DNA of 64,000 nt from Clostridiales bacterium (GCA_012839185.1 DUNU01000002.1:248001-312000), one strand, 5' to 3'; counted from the stretch's first letter, positions 28,538-37,843 are shown. Notes: generated by a model not told the origin, from the sequence alone. A program made the numbers and translations.

Positions 28538-29743
28538 ATGGAAATTTTAATTATTGTTTTATTGATTATCGCAATTATTCTCCTTGTTGTTTTACTTGCT
28601 AAGAAAAACAAACTGGATGATGGGGAAATTCGCCGGACGCTATCCGATGAACTTGAGAGAAATCGCAGGGAGAGCAGTGCCGAAATCGGCTCGGTTAAGA
28701 CAATGCTTCTTACACAAGGTCAGGAGAATATTCGTGAAAGAGCCGAAACGCAGAAACTTATTTCTGACAGTTTGACCGATATGCTCACCAGAAATCAGCG
28801 ACAGAGCGAGAATATAAACGAAACACTGACTACTTCCGTCAATGCGTTAAGGACGGAGAACGAAAAGAAACTTGAGGAAATACGAAATACGGTTGATGAG
28901 AAGTTGAATAATACTCTTACAGCCCGACTTGACGGTTCATTTAAGCAAGTTACCGAACAGCTTACTTCACTTTATAAGGCACTTGGAGAGATGAAGGAGC
29001 TTTCGGGAGGTATAACAACCAACGTAACTTCATTAAACCGTATATTGAGCAATGTAAAATCCCGTGGCACTTTTGCCGAAGTTCAGCTTAAAAATATTCT
29101 CAATGAAGTGATTCCCGGAAGATTTGAGGAGAATTACAGGAGTAAAAAAGGCGAAGGGCAGGTTGAATTTGCGATAAAACTTCCTGCTGAAAATGGTGAA
29201 ATTACATATTTACCACTTGACTCAAAATTTCCGATGGAAGATTATATCCGCCTGAACACTGCGATTGACGAGGGAGATACAGCTCAAATTGATATTGCAA
29301 GAACGGCACTTTTGAAGAATGTTGAAAACTCTGCAAAACTCATTACGAAATACATCAATGTACCCGAAACAACCCCCTTTGCCATAATGTATCTTGCGAC
29401 AGAGGGACTATATAATGAAGTCCTTACCGCAAAAACGGGCGTTGCCGAGAAAATTCAACGTGAATATAATATTATGATCGCGGGACCGACAACTATTGTT
29501 GCACTGCTTTCGTCACTTACACTTGGATTTAGAAACATTGCGATAAATGAAAAAGCTGCGGAAATTAAGAAAATTCTTGAAAAGGTCATTAAAGACTACG
29601 GCAAATTTGAGAACAACCTTAATAATATGGATAGGTATTTGAGATCTGTAATGAAGGAAGTTGAGGATGCAAAGAAGCGGACGGATATTATTCAAAGGAC
29701 GCTGAATAAAATTGAGGAAACCGATGATACAGACGATAATTAA
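28538..29743 (+). CDS. rmuC: DNA recombination protein RmuC homologue
   Basis: A 401-residue protein with one N-terminal membrane helix (residues 2-23), a long coiled coil to about residue 150, and the RmuC nuclease-like domain. That domain includes SRGTFAEVQLKNILNEVIP, VEFAIKLP and LPLDSKFPMEDY. RmuC limits rearrangements at inverted repeats in E. coli. AAAGGA precedes the ATG. Its 3' end overlaps the next gene by 20 bases. Confidence 0.92.
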   Translation: MEILIIVLLIIAIILLVVLLAKKNKLDDGEIRRTLSDELERNRRESSAEIGSVKTMLLTQGQENIRERAETQKLISDSLTDMLTRNQRQSENINETLTTSVNALRTENEKKLEEIRNTVDEKLNNTLTARLDGSFKQVTEQLTSLYKALGEMKELSGGITTNVTSLNRILSNVKSRGTFAEVQLKNILNEVIPGRFEENYRSKKGEGQVEFAIKLPAENGEITYLPLDSKFPMEDYIRLNTAIDEGDTAQIDIARTALLKNVENSAKLITKYINVPETTPFAIMYLATEGLYNEVLTAKTGVAEKIQREYNIMIAGPTTIVALLSSLTLGFRNIAINEKAAEIKKILEKVIKDYGKFENNLNNMDRYLRSVMKEVEDAKKRTDIIQRTLNKIEETDDTDDN

Positions 29744-30911
29744 AAACGCTATACGAGATACAAGTCCGTATAAAGCCGTTTACGATTATCTTTCAGACAA
29801 GACTTTTGACGGAAAAACAGTGGTTTTGTCAATAGGTAAGGCTGCCGCCCCGATGGCAACAGCTGCCTTTGATGCTTTGGGAGATAATATTTCAGATGCT
29901 TTGGTTATCACGAAATATGATCATGCAAAAGACATTCCTGAAATATTTGATATTATTGAGGCGGGACATCCCGTGCCCGATGAAAACAGCATAAAGGCTG
30001 CAAAATCAGCACTTAAAAAAGTTGAAAATCTCGGCGAACAAGACACGGTAATAGTTTTATTATCCGGCGGAGGCTCGGCTCTTTTTGAATATCCCGTAAT
30101 TCCGTTTGATGAATATACGAAACTTGTCACCACTCTCCTGAAAAGCGGCTGCACGATTAACGAGATGAATATTATCCGCAAGCACTTGTCCAAAGTCAAG
30201 GGTGGGAATTTCGCAAAAGCATGCGAGAAAGCTCAGGTTCTCACGTTGATTTTATCCGATGTTCTGGGAGATAAATTGGATATTATTGCATCCGGTCCGA
30301 CTGTTGCTGACCAGTCAACGATTGAAGATGCAAAAGCAATATTGAAAAAGTATAATTTAAATGTTCCCCAACTGATTGAGACCCCGAAATCTCTTGACAA
30401 CTCAACAGCGATTATAGTCGGAAATATCGACACTTTATGTAACAGCGTAAAGAATACGCTTGAAGAATATGGATATAAGACAGTAATATATGGCACAAAT
30501 ATCGAAGGCGAAGCAAGGGATGTTGCCAAAATTCTCTGTAATGAGATTAAAAAAGCTGAGCCGAAAACCGCAATAATAATGTGTGGAGAAACAACGGTAA
30601 CGGTTAAGGGAAACGGCAAGGGCGGAAGAAATCAAGAACTTGCACTTGCTGCAAGCATTGAAATTGCGGGCAGTAAAGACATTCAGGTTTTTGCTTTTGG
30701 CTCAGATGGTACAGACGGTCCGACCGATGCCGCAGGAGGTATAATTGATGGTACGACAGCCGAGAAGATTATTGAGAAAAGCGGCAAAACTGCGGACGAA
30801 TATCTTGAAAATAATGATTCTTATAATGCGTTGAAATTAGTTGATTCTTTGATAATTACAGGTGCGACAGGCACGAATGTCAATGATGTTTATTGTGCGA
30901 TAAGGAGGTAA
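29724..30911 (+). CDS. Glycerate 2-kinase type (MOFRL family)
   Basis: A 395-residue ATP-dependent kinase of the MOFRL/TtuD family that phosphorylates glycerate to 2-phosphoglycerate. The N-terminal kinase half has SIGKAAAPMA near residue 38 and LLSGGGSALFEYP near 107. The C-terminal MOFRL half has GGRNQELALAASIE and FAFGSDGTDGPTDAAGG. I start at the ATG at 29724, with GAGGAAACCG before it, inside the rmuC 3' end; the TTG at 29712 is less likely. The next gene starts 4 bases after the stop. Confidence 0.9.
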   Translation: MIQTIIKNAIRDTSPYKAVYDYLSDKTFDGKTVVLSIGKAAAPMATAAFDALGDNISDALVITKYDHAKDIPEIFDIIEAGHPVPDENSIKAAKSALKKVENLGEQDTVIVLLSGGGSALFEYPVIPFDEYTKLVTTLLKSGCTINEMNIIRKHLSKVKGGNFAKACEKAQVLTLILSDVLGDKLDIIASGPTVADQSTIEDAKAILKKYNLNVPQLIETPKSLDNSTAIIVGNIDTLCNSVKNTLEEYGYKTVIYGTNIEGEARDVAKILCNEIKKAEPKTAIIMCGETTVTVKGNGKGGRNQELALAASIEIAGSKDIQVFAFGSDGTDGPTDAAGGIIDGTTAEKIIEKSGKTADEYLENNDSYNALKLVDSLIITGATGTNVNDVYCAIRR

Positions 30912-30914
30912 AAG

Positions 30915-31670
30915 ATGAAAATTTCCGAAGTGATTGATTATATAAATACGATTGCTCCGCCCGAAACTGCTGAGGAATGGGACAATTCCGGTCTTTGTGT
31001 AGGAGACAAAAATGCCGAAGTTACGGGTATTTTGTTTGCCCTTGATGTAACAAGTGAGGTGATAAATGAAGCTGTAAAACTTGGTGCGAATTTGATTGTT
31101 ACACACCATCCGGCAATATTTGTAGCTACCAAAACCGTGCTTTCTGGTGATGTAATATATGAATCCGCAAGAAACAATTTGACTTTGTTTTCCGCCCATA
31201 CTCCTTGGGATAAGGCAAAAGACGGAACGGCGGACACGCTTATTGATATTTTAGACTTGATACCGGTGGAAAGTGATGAAACTTCCTTGGTGCGTATTGC
31301 AAAGACAGAGCCGACCACAGCTGAGAGTTTTGCAAAAAAGCTTGCAAAAGAGCTTGATGCAGCCGTTACAGTCAATTTGCCGAATAAAAAAATAGGAACC
31401 ATCGGTATAGTTACCGGTGGCGGAAGTGAATTCTGGGAGCAGGCAAAAGATATGGGTGCCGATTGTCTTTTGACAGGTGAGGCAAAACATCACGAGTTTT
31501 TAATTTGCTCCGAGAGCGATTTTGCACTCATTGCGGCAGGGCATTATCATACCGAAATGCCGAGTATGTTCGTGTTAAAACGCAAGTTAAGCGAGAAATT
31601 CGGAGATATTCCTTGTTATATGACCAAAACAACAGCACCGACAATGACGTATAATTCTATGAAAAATTAA
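30915..31670 (+). CDS. Nif3-like dinuclear metal-centre protein (DUF34)
   Basis: A 251-residue protein of the Nif3/YqfO family, a toroid-forming hydrolase-like protein with a two-metal site. Its exact substrate is unsettled; GTP cyclohydrolase 1 type 2 annotations are unreliable. Metal ligands are visible in THHPAIF near residue 65, SAHTPWDKAKDG near 95, and GHYHTEMPS near the C-terminus. AAGGAGGT sits 5 bases before the ATG. It is the short form without the inserted PII-like domain. Confidence 0.9.
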   Translation: MKISEVIDYINTIAPPETAEEWDNSGLCVGDKNAEVTGILFALDVTSEVINEAVKLGANLIVTHHPAIFVATKTVLSGDVIYESARNNLTLFSAHTPWDKAKDGTADTLIDILDLIPVESDETSLVRIAKTEPTTAESFAKKLAKELDAAVTVNLPNKKIGTIGIVTGGGSEFWEQAKDMGADCLLTGEAKHHEFLICSESDFALIAAGHYHTEMPSMFVLKRKLSEKFGDIPCYMTKTTAPTMTYNSMKN

Positions 31671-31739
31671 CAAAAAATTAAGGTTTGTTTGTGCAATTAG
31701 TACACAATAACCAAACTTTGACAAATTCGATGTTTTTAG

Positions 31740-31767
31740 TTGACATTGATTGTTTTTATGGTATAAT
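31740..31767 (+). promoter_or_regulatory. Promoter of the HPr gene
   Basis: TTGACA (31740-31745), 16-base spacer, TATAAT (31762-31767), about 30 bases before the HPr start. A second TTGACA occurs at 31718-31723 but lacks a matching -10. Confidence 0.82.
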
Positions 31768-31798
31768 GGTATCAGATTATTATAGGTGGGTGTTACAA

Positions 31799-32065
31799 AT
31801 GGTCAAAAAAGACGTAAAGGTTCAGAATAGTGTCGGTTTACATTCTTATCCCGCAACTTACTTCATTCAGACTGCAATGAAGTTTAAGTCTTCGATTTGG
31901 GTTGAGCGCGACACTCGCCGTATCGACGCAAAGAGTCTTTTAGGTGTTCTTTCCTTAGGAGTTAAAGGTGGCGACACAATCACTATCGGAGCAGACGGAG
32001 CCGATGAAGTTGAAGCTCTCGATGCAATGATCGCTTTGGTCGAGTCCGGATTCGCAAAGAACTAA
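31799..32065 (+). CDS. HPr-family phosphocarrier protein with an altered active-site loop
   Basis: 88 residues with the HPr fold. The phosphorylatable His is present in VGLHSYPATYF near residue 14, and the regulatory Ser in AKSLLGVLSLG near residue 45. The usual GLHARPA is GLHSYPA: the conserved Arg after His-Ala is Tyr. In canonical HPr that Arg supports phosphotransfer between EI and EIIA, so this copy may be a slow or purely regulatory (Crh-like) version. I start at the ATG at 31799, with AGGTGGGTG upstream; upstream residues in the same frame cover the promoter. A hairpin terminator follows. Confidence 0.88.
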   Translation: MVKKDVKVQNSVGLHSYPATYFIQTAMKFKSSIWVERDTRRIDAKSLLGVLSLGVKGGDTITIGADGADEVEALDAMIALVESGFAKN

Positions 32066-32076
32066 AATTTTATATA

Positions 32077-32107
32077 TTCGATCGGCATTTGTCGGTCGAT
32101 TTTTTTG
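32077..32107 (+). terminator. Terminator between the HPr gene and uvrC
   Basis: TCGATCGG / TCGGTCGA arms with wobble pairs (32078-32100) and a T run reaching 32106, only four bases before the uvrC ATG. Confidence 0.75.
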
Positions 32108-32110
32108 ATT

Positions 32111-33952
32111 ATGAAAAGTGATAAAATCAAGGATTTGCGTGAGCAAGCAATGAAATTGCCGCAAACTCCGGGAGTATACATAATGAAAAACGCTCGCGGA
32201 GATATTATTTATATCGGCAAGGCAAAGGCTCTTAAAAATCGCGTAAGTCAATATTTCGGCTCGTCGGCAAATCATACGACGAAAGAAAAAAAATTGGTCG
32301 GGAACATTGAAACTTTCGACTATATTTTAGTTGACTCTGAGTTTGAGGCTTTAGTTTTAGAAGCGTCGCTTATCAAACAACACAGACCCAAATATAATAT
32401 ATTGCTCAAAGACGACAAGGGATATCACTATATTCGTATCGACAATAAGGGTTGGCGAAAAATCGCTGTGGCAATGCAGAAAAAGGATGATGGTGCTACA
32501 TATCTGGGCCCATATACGAGTTCTTTCTTTACCCGTACCGCCGTAGATGAGGTATGCGGTATTTATCAGTTGCCTACATGCAATAAGGTTTTTCCGAGAG
32601 ATATAAAAAAATCTCGTCCTTGTCTTAATTTTTTTATAAAAAAATGTTCTGCCCCCTGCACCGGAAAAATATCAAAAAAAGAATATGATCAGAATGTGGA
32701 TGCGGCACTTGAGTTTATGACGGGCAGTCGTACAGATATATTAAAAGATTTGGAAAAAGATATGTATGCAGCATCTGAAAGAATGGATTTTGAGCTTGCC
32801 GCAAAATATCGTGACAGAATAAATGCCATAAATAAAGTCGCCGAGAAACAGCATGTGGTGTCTCAAAAAATAAAACAGCAGGATGTTTTTGCATTGGCGG
32901 CAGTTCTTGAAAAAGCCTGCCTGAATGTAATGCGATTTGATGACGGAAGATTATTTGAAAATGAATTTTTCTTTATGGATAACCCCGAAAACCTTCCCGA
33001 AGCAAGACGAGATTTAATAATCTCTTACTATTCAATGCGAGATCAGATTCCGCCGAGAGTTGCCGTTGACGGCGAAGTCGAGGACAGAGAGCTTTTGGAA
33101 GAACTATTGTCCGAGCAGGCAAAACGCAAGGTTAAAATCGTGATTCCCGAAAGGGGAGAGCAGGTTGAGCTGGTAAAATTATGCCTGAAAAATGCGAATG
33201 AAAAACTTGCTCAGAATCGAGGCAGGTCGGATAAAGCAGATTTGGCTCTTGATGAACTTGCTGAGCTATTAGGATTAAGCGAAGCACCGATATATATTGA
33301 AAGCTATGATATTTCGCATACTGCCGGCACAGATAACGTTGCCGGTATGGTCGTGTTCAAAAACGGTAAACCCTACAAAAAAGCGTACAAAAGATTTACC
33401 ATAAAAGGTTTTTCGGGACAGGATGATTACGCCTCAATGGCGGAAGTTTTAACCCGCCGATTTAATGAATATGAGAAAAACAAGGGGACAGACGGTTTTG
33501 GTACTTTGCCGGATTTAATTTTGCTTGACGGCGGAGAAGGTCAGGTCAATGCAGTACGACCGGTGCTTGAAAAATTTAATTTGGAAATCCCTCTTTTCGG
33601 TATGGTCAAAGATTCAAAACACCGCACCCGAGCAATAGCCGGAGGCGGTGAAGGCGAAATTTCGATTGATTCAAAACGTCGTGCATTTACGTTAGTCAGC
33701 ACAATTCAGGAGGAAGTCCACCGATTTTCCGTTGAATATCATCGAAAGAAACATAAAAAATCTACTCTGGTAACATCGCTTACCAAGATAGACGGGATAG
33801 GGCAAAAAAAAGCAGCAGCACTTGTTAAGCATTTCAAGTCCGTTGCGGCAGTTCGTAAGGCTTCGATAGAACAACTTTGCGAAGTAAAAGGGATAAGCGA
33901 AAAAAATGCAAAGAAAATTTATGAATTTTATAACGGGAGAAAGAATGATTAA
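32111..33952 (+). CDS. uvrC: Excinuclease ABC subunit C
   Basis: A 613-residue dual-incision nuclease of nucleotide excision repair. Order: GIY-YIG domain (TPGVYIM...IIYIGKAKALKNRV, residues 18-55); the four cysteines of the UvrC iron-sulfur site (PTC...RPC...KKC-SAPC, near 155-182); UVR motif near 210; RNase-H-like domain (YDISHTAG, LILLDGGEGQVNA); and a C-terminal helix-hairpin-helix (KIDGIGQKKAAALVKHF). I start at the ATG at 32111. It has no visible ribosome site because the terminator T run occupies that place. The last 8 bases overlap the HAD gene. Confidence 0.95.
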   Translation: MKSDKIKDLREQAMKLPQTPGVYIMKNARGDIIYIGKAKALKNRVSQYFGSSANHTTKEKKLVGNIETFDYILVDSEFEALVLEASLIKQHRPKYNILLKDDKGYHYIRIDNKGWRKIAVAMQKKDDGATYLGPYTSSFFTRTAVDEVCGIYQLPTCNKVFPRDIKKSRPCLNFFIKKCSAPCTGKISKKEYDQNVDAALEFMTGSRTDILKDLEKDMYAASERMDFELAAKYRDRINAINKVAEKQHVVSQKIKQQDVFALAAVLEKACLNVMRFDDGRLFENEFFFMDNPENLPEARRDLIISYYSMRDQIPPRVAVDGEVEDRELLEELLSEQAKRKVKIVIPERGEQVELVKLCLKNANEKLAQNRGRSDKADLALDELAELLGLSEAPIYIESYDISHTAGTDNVAGMVVFKNGKPYKKAYKRFTIKGFSGQDDYASMAEVLTRRFNEYEKNKGTDGFGTLPDLILLDGGEGQVNAVRPVLEKFNLEIPLFGMVKDSKHRTRAIAGGGEGEISIDSKRRAFTLVSTIQEEVHRFSVEYHRKKHKKSTLVTSLTKIDGIGQKKAAALVKHFKSVAAVRKASIEQLCEVKGISEKNAKKIYEFYNGRKND

Positions 33953-34592
33953 AGCAGTAATATTTGATATGGACGGAACAATTGTCGATACACTTGACGA
34001 CTTGACAGACGCAGTAAACTATATGCTTGGTTTACACAATATGCCTCTTCGAAGCAAAATCGAGATAAAAAGTTTTGTCGGCGATGGCATTCCGAAACTT
34101 ATTGAAAGAAGTTTGCCTTCAATTCCTTCTGACAAAGAGCTGGAAAAATATACTGAAGAGATGCTTAATTATTATATTCCTCACAGTATGGACAAAACCG
34201 CCCCATATGACGGAATAATTGAGTTATTGAAGGAACTAAAAAACAGAAATATTTTAACGGCAGTTGTTACAAATAAAGAGGAAACAGCAGCGAAAAAGAT
34301 TGTTAATGAGATGTTCCTAAATCTGTTTGACGTGGTCGTCGGAGCAAGAGAAAATCTTCCCTCTAAGCCTGCACCTGATGGAGTAAATCTTGCACTGGCG
34401 GAGCTTTCAATAACGGATAAGAACGAGGCTGTATATATTGGAGATTCCGATGTTGATGCAAAAACCGCATTTAATGCTGAACTTTCATTTATTGCAGCAC
34501 TTTGGGGATTTAGAGATAAAGATGTCCTTGAAAAAGCGGGAGCAACGGTATTTGCCTCTGTCCCCGCTGATGTTCTTAATATCATTGCGTAA
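33945..34592 (+). CDS. HAD-superfamily hydrolase, phosphoglycolate-phosphatase-like
   Basis: A 215-residue phosphatase with all HAD motifs: I IFDMDGTIVDT near residue 6, II VVTNKE near 108, III Lys in LPSKPAPDG near 143, IV GDSDVDAKTA near 170. An alpha-helical cap lies between motifs I and II, as in Gph/PpaX. GGGAGAAAG precedes the ATG within the end of uvrC. Substrate could be phosphoglycolate, PPi or another small phosphate ester. Confidence 0.85.
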   Translation: MIKAVIFDMDGTIVDTLDDLTDAVNYMLGLHNMPLRSKIEIKSFVGDGIPKLIERSLPSIPSDKELEKYTEEMLNYYIPHSMDKTAPYDGIIELLKELKNRNILTAVVTNKEETAAKKIVNEMFLNLFDVVVGARENLPSKPAPDGVNLALAELSITDKNEAVYIGDSDVDAKTAFNAELSFIAALWGFRDKDVLEKAGATVFASVPADVLNIIA

Positions 34593-34611
34593 AATTAAAT
34601 ATCCTTAATTT

Positions 34612-34640
34612 AAAAAAGCAGCCGTAAGGCTGCTAATTTT
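34612..34640. terminator. Bidirectional terminator
   Basis: GCAGCC / GGCTGC arms with a GTAA loop (34618-34633), an A run on the left and a T-rich run on the right. It serves the plus-strand HAD gene and the minus-strand gene that ends at 34639. Confidence 0.85.
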
Positions 34641-36582
34641 ATTCATCCGCTTCTTCGGTTACTGTTGGTTCTGTCGGTTCGGGAGAGTTGATTGCGATTA
34701 AGTCGGCTTCAATATTTGTATAGTTTTCGGCGTATTTAAGCAAAGCGTTAATATATTGAGCATTGTCATCAATACGAACTCTGAACTTTTCCGCACGGGA
34801 CATAAAGGCTCCCAGAACATCGGCAGGATTTTTCATATACATTGCCGTTTCGGGATACGCATATCCGTCAGCTAATTTTTCTGCACGAATATTGAGAACG
34901 GACAAGAATTTTTCTAAATCAAAATCGGCAAGAGCATCAATCGTTAAAGCCTTTTCATCAATACGAAGATATATCTCATAGGCACAAATAAGAGCTTCGG
35001 TATAGTTTGCATAGACGGGAAGTCTGTTTTTAACTGTGTCCAGACCGTCCGCAACGGCTAAAAGCGGGAAGGAGAAATACTTTTCGTCATCACAATACTT
35101 TGTAAGTTTGTTGAATGCATTGATGATTTCGGGGTTATAGTTTTCCTGATAGTCATCCGCAATCATTTTATCGGCAAGATGTTTTGCAGAGCTTAATATT
35201 ATCTCATCATTCGTATAACCGTAAATATCACAAAGGGCGGATAAAATCACACAGTCGCCAGCGGTTGAATGTTCGATATTTGCAACGGCAAAATCTTCTC
35301 CGTCGGTTGAGCCGTAATAAAAGTTCTGATTGCAGATAATTTCACCTGCGTCAAGTGCAAACAAAAGACCGTTGGAAAGTTTGTCGATGGTGGAATCAAA
35401 AGAGGTGTCCGCCGAGCGTTTTGAATATGAGATTAAAGCAGAACAAGTGCGGGCAGTAGCGACAGCAGAAGCAATATTCGCCTTATCGTCAACTACAAAC
35501 ATTGTTGCATCGTCTTTTGAAACTATGTTTCCGATTAAATAATCGATGGCAATTTTAATATCTTCGTCGTGCATGCCTGCCATATCGTTGACATTGGCAT
35601 AATTAATCAGGGCATCAACAGTATATGCGTGCTTTTCAATATCATAAGAGCCGATATTTGCACCGTCTATCGGGAATAATCCGTAGACAAACTTGCCGTT
35701 ACTTTCCATGTTCGTAAAGAGATAGGCATAAATCTCGCCTGCAATTGCTTTTGCAGATTCTGCATTCAATTCAAATACCCGTCTGCCGTTTGATGTGGAG
35801 TCATCGCTGATAAGCTCATAAACTCCGGTTGCATCATAGATAAAACCTATGGTATCAAATGCGAAAATCTCATCGGGCAGACTCTTGAATTCATCATAAT
35901 TGTTTGCAGTGAGATATTTGTTCAGATATGCAAGCTGGATATCTTTATCGTCGTCGTAATCGATGATTGCATTTGCATTAAGCTCATTTTCAAGCAATGC
36001 AACATTGAATTCTCTGTCAAAAGCGATACCGTGACGATAAAATTGTCCATACCACGCAGATTCATCAGATACGGCGGATGCAACTTCGGGAGTTTTGACC
36101 ACATCAATGTTTTTTACAAAGTCGACTCGTACATATTTCGGGTTAAGACAAGTTGTATATACATAATCGACCGTAATATCATAAGCTGCTGTATATGCCT
36201 CTTTTGCGGAAGTTCCGGCTGCATGGAAAACTTTTGCTCTGCTTTCTCCGTCAGATACGGAGATAAAGGCATATCGAAGTCCCTTGCCCATGGTTTCGGT
36301 GAGAGTTTTATCGATATTCGTCTTGGAGAACATAGCTTCTTCAAGATTTAAAGATGCTGCCGCAAGACTTGAACGTGCAGCCAAGGCTTCGGGATTTTCT
36401 GTAACATCTTCAATTTGGTAGGTAGTTTGTTCAAGAACTTCAGGTGTGTTTTTGTCTAAAAATATGGAGACGGAAATTAAAACGATAATTAAAATTGCCG
36501 CAAGTCCTATGCCGAAACTCAGCACCTTTTGGCGTTTTCTTTTCTTTGCTCTTTCGGCAGCTCTCTGCTCCCGTATATTCAT
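34639..36582 (-). CDS. Membrane-anchored extracellular protein of unknown function
   Basis: 647 residues. A very basic cytoplasmic start (RAKKRKRQK) is followed by one membrane helix (residues 21-43), so the remaining 600 residues are probably outside. The C-terminal two thirds are rich in paired amphipathic helices (GEIYAYLF..., ALINYANV..., CSALISYS..., AIDYLIGNI...). These suggest an alpha/alpha-toroid such as those of six-hairpin glycosidases, but I see no catalytic signature. The tail is Pro/Thr/Glu-rich. GAGGTGA precedes the ATG. I do not recognise a family. Confidence 0.75.
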   Translation of the reverse strand: MNIREQRAAERAKKRKRQKVLSFGIGLAAILIIVLISVSIFLDKNTPEVLEQTTYQIEDVTENPEALAARSSLAAASLNLEEAMFSKTNIDKTLTETMGKGLRYAFISVSDGESRAKVFHAAGTSAKEAYTAAYDITVDYVYTTCLNPKYVRVDFVKNIDVVKTPEVASAVSDESAWYGQFYRHGIAFDREFNVALLENELNANAIIDYDDDKDIQLAYLNKYLTANNYDEFKSLPDEIFAFDTIGFIYDATGVYELISDDSTSNGRRVFELNAESAKAIAGEIYAYLFTNMESNGKFVYGLFPIDGANIGSYDIEKHAYTVDALINYANVNDMAGMHDEDIKIAIDYLIGNIVSKDDATMFVVDDKANIASAVATARTCSALISYSKRSADTSFDSTIDKLSNGLLFALDAGEIICNQNFYYGSTDGEDFAVANIEHSTAGDCVILSALCDIYGYTNDEIILSSAKHLADKMIADDYQENYNPEIINAFNKLTKYCDDEKYFSFPLLAVADGLDTVKNRLPVYANYTEALICAYEIYLRIDEKALTIDALADFDLEKFLSVLNIRAEKLADGYAYPETAMYMKNPADVLGAFMSRAEKFRVRIDDNAQYINALLKYAENYTNIEADLIAINSPEPTEPTVTEEADE

Positions 36583-36623
36583 AAAGTCACCTCAAATATT
36601 CAAATACTCTCTCATTATACGCA

Positions 36624-36652
36624 ATTATACCACGTTTTTACTATAAAATCAA
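36624..36652 (-). promoter_or_regulatory. Promoter of the 647-residue protein gene
   Basis: Minus-strand TTGATT (36652-36647), 17 bases, TATAAT (36629-36624). Confidence 0.75.
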
Positions 36653-36709
36653 GCCAAATTTTTAACCGTATTCGGCAGTGGTTGTAATGAAGCTGTAATA
36701 CTTTTGCTC

Positions 36710-36738
36710 TTGACTTTTTCTTTTTTATATATTATTAT
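36710..36738 (+). promoter_or_regulatory. Promoter of the lipoprotein gene
   Basis: TTGACT (36710-36715), 17 bases, TATTAT (36733-36738), divergent from the preceding promoter. Confidence 0.65.
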
Positions 36739-36769
36739 AATATTAGTAATTAGGAAGGGAAGGATGCTT

Positions 36770-37762
36770 ATGAAAAAGATTATAGCCGTCATTTTGGCAC
36801 TTGGTATAATGCTATCTTTTGTCGCTTGCAGTGAAAAGAATCCCATTGAAGACGATACTACCGGAACTCACACCGAAGAAGAGAAAACTACCGAAACAAC
36901 GGTTGAAATTGTGGATAATCCCCTGACTTTTGAATTTGATAATACTGTCATTTCATTTGAGGGGGCTGAATTTGAGACAGGTCTTAATTATATTGACCTT
37001 CACTTTAATGTAAATAAGTCATACGACTCAATGACAACAATTTTTGAAGCTAATCCGACTTTTACGGTTATACAGGCAGGAGAATCCTTAATTATTGAGG
37101 AGACTTTCGGTGAATATCGCATTGACGGATGTGCAGTTGATGAGTTGTACCTTCCCGGAATTACAAAGCGTATTATTGTCGCAGTCGAGCTTATCAATAA
37201 CAAAGATGAAATCAAGGTCATTATAAGCGAACCCGATGAGCCGGAGAGCAATGAAGAAATTACAATTTCTCTTGATGAGCTGCCTGCTGTTACTCCTGCA
37301 CCCAAGCTTCAGGATATTACGCCATCCTGGAAGACATTACCCGGTTACGGTGGCTCAAAGATTGATTTCAATGGCGGAGAAAATGCTCAAAACGGTATTC
37401 TTGAATTTGTCGATCATGATATTATTACGAAAGACGGCAAGAAATATATGAGGGTTAATTTCATTCTTTCCTGCTATGGAAACATTGACGAGACCAAGCC
37501 TCCCGTTGACCTTCTTCGTATTGTTGTTTTCCAAAACGGTATGACTATCGAAGAAATTAACGGTAAAACCATTGACAGTGAAAACGCCGCTGCATACGAT
37601 GCTTTTTACAACGGAACTATGAAAGTTGGAGAAAGCCTTGAATTTTCTGTCCTTTATCCGCTCAGAAGTGAAGCCGATATTGCCCTCTTTGCTCAGATGT
37701 CCGAAATTGTTGAGGCAAAATCAGGTGAGCCGTATTTAGGTGCCGTATTTAGTGTAAATTAA
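36770..37762 (+). CDS. Secreted lipoprotein with a DUF5067-like domain
   Basis: 330 residues. The signal peptide MKKIIAVILALGIMLSFVAC ends in a lipobox with the modified Cys at residue 20. An acidic Thr/Glu linker follows to about residue 50. The C-terminal part (about 215-325: INFILSCYGNIDETKP... VFQNGMTIEE... KVGESLEFSVLYPL) resembles the beta-sandwich DUF5067 of Firmicutes lipoproteins; that match is by eye. Start ATG 36770 is chosen over 36764 because AAGG has better spacing; the difference is two residues. Its divergent neighbour is also extracellular, hinting at a shared envelope role. Confidence 0.7.
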   Translation: MKKIIAVILALGIMLSFVACSEKNPIEDDTTGTHTEEEKTTETTVEIVDNPLTFEFDNTVISFEGAEFETGLNYIDLHFNVNKSYDSMTTIFEANPTFTVIQAGESLIIEETFGEYRIDGCAVDELYLPGITKRIIVAVELINNKDEIKVIISEPDEPESNEEITISLDELPAVTPAPKLQDITPSWKTLPGYGGSKIDFNGGENAQNGILEFVDHDIITKDGKKYMRVNFILSCYGNIDETKPPVDLLRIVVFQNGMTIEEINGKTIDSENAAAYDAFYNGTMKVGESLEFSVLYPLRSEADIALFAQMSEIVEAKSGEPYLGAVFSVN

Positions 37763-37777
37763 CAAATTCAACAAATT

Positions 37778-37804
37778 AAACTCTCCGGAAAGGAGAGTTT
37801 TTTC
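37778..37804 (+). terminator. Terminator after the lipoprotein gene
   Basis: AAACTCTCC / GGAGAGTTT arms (37778-37786, 37792-37800), 5-base loop, continuing T run. Confidence 0.93.
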
Positions 37805-37814
37805 TACTGTCGGG

Positions 37815-37843
37815 TATTGACAAATATGATAAAATATTGTATC
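37815..37843 (+). promoter_or_regulatory. Promoter of the Crp/Fnr-regulator operon
   Basis: TTGACA, 17 bases, TATCAT; the -10 lies inside the palindrome at 37838-37854. Confidence 0.7.
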
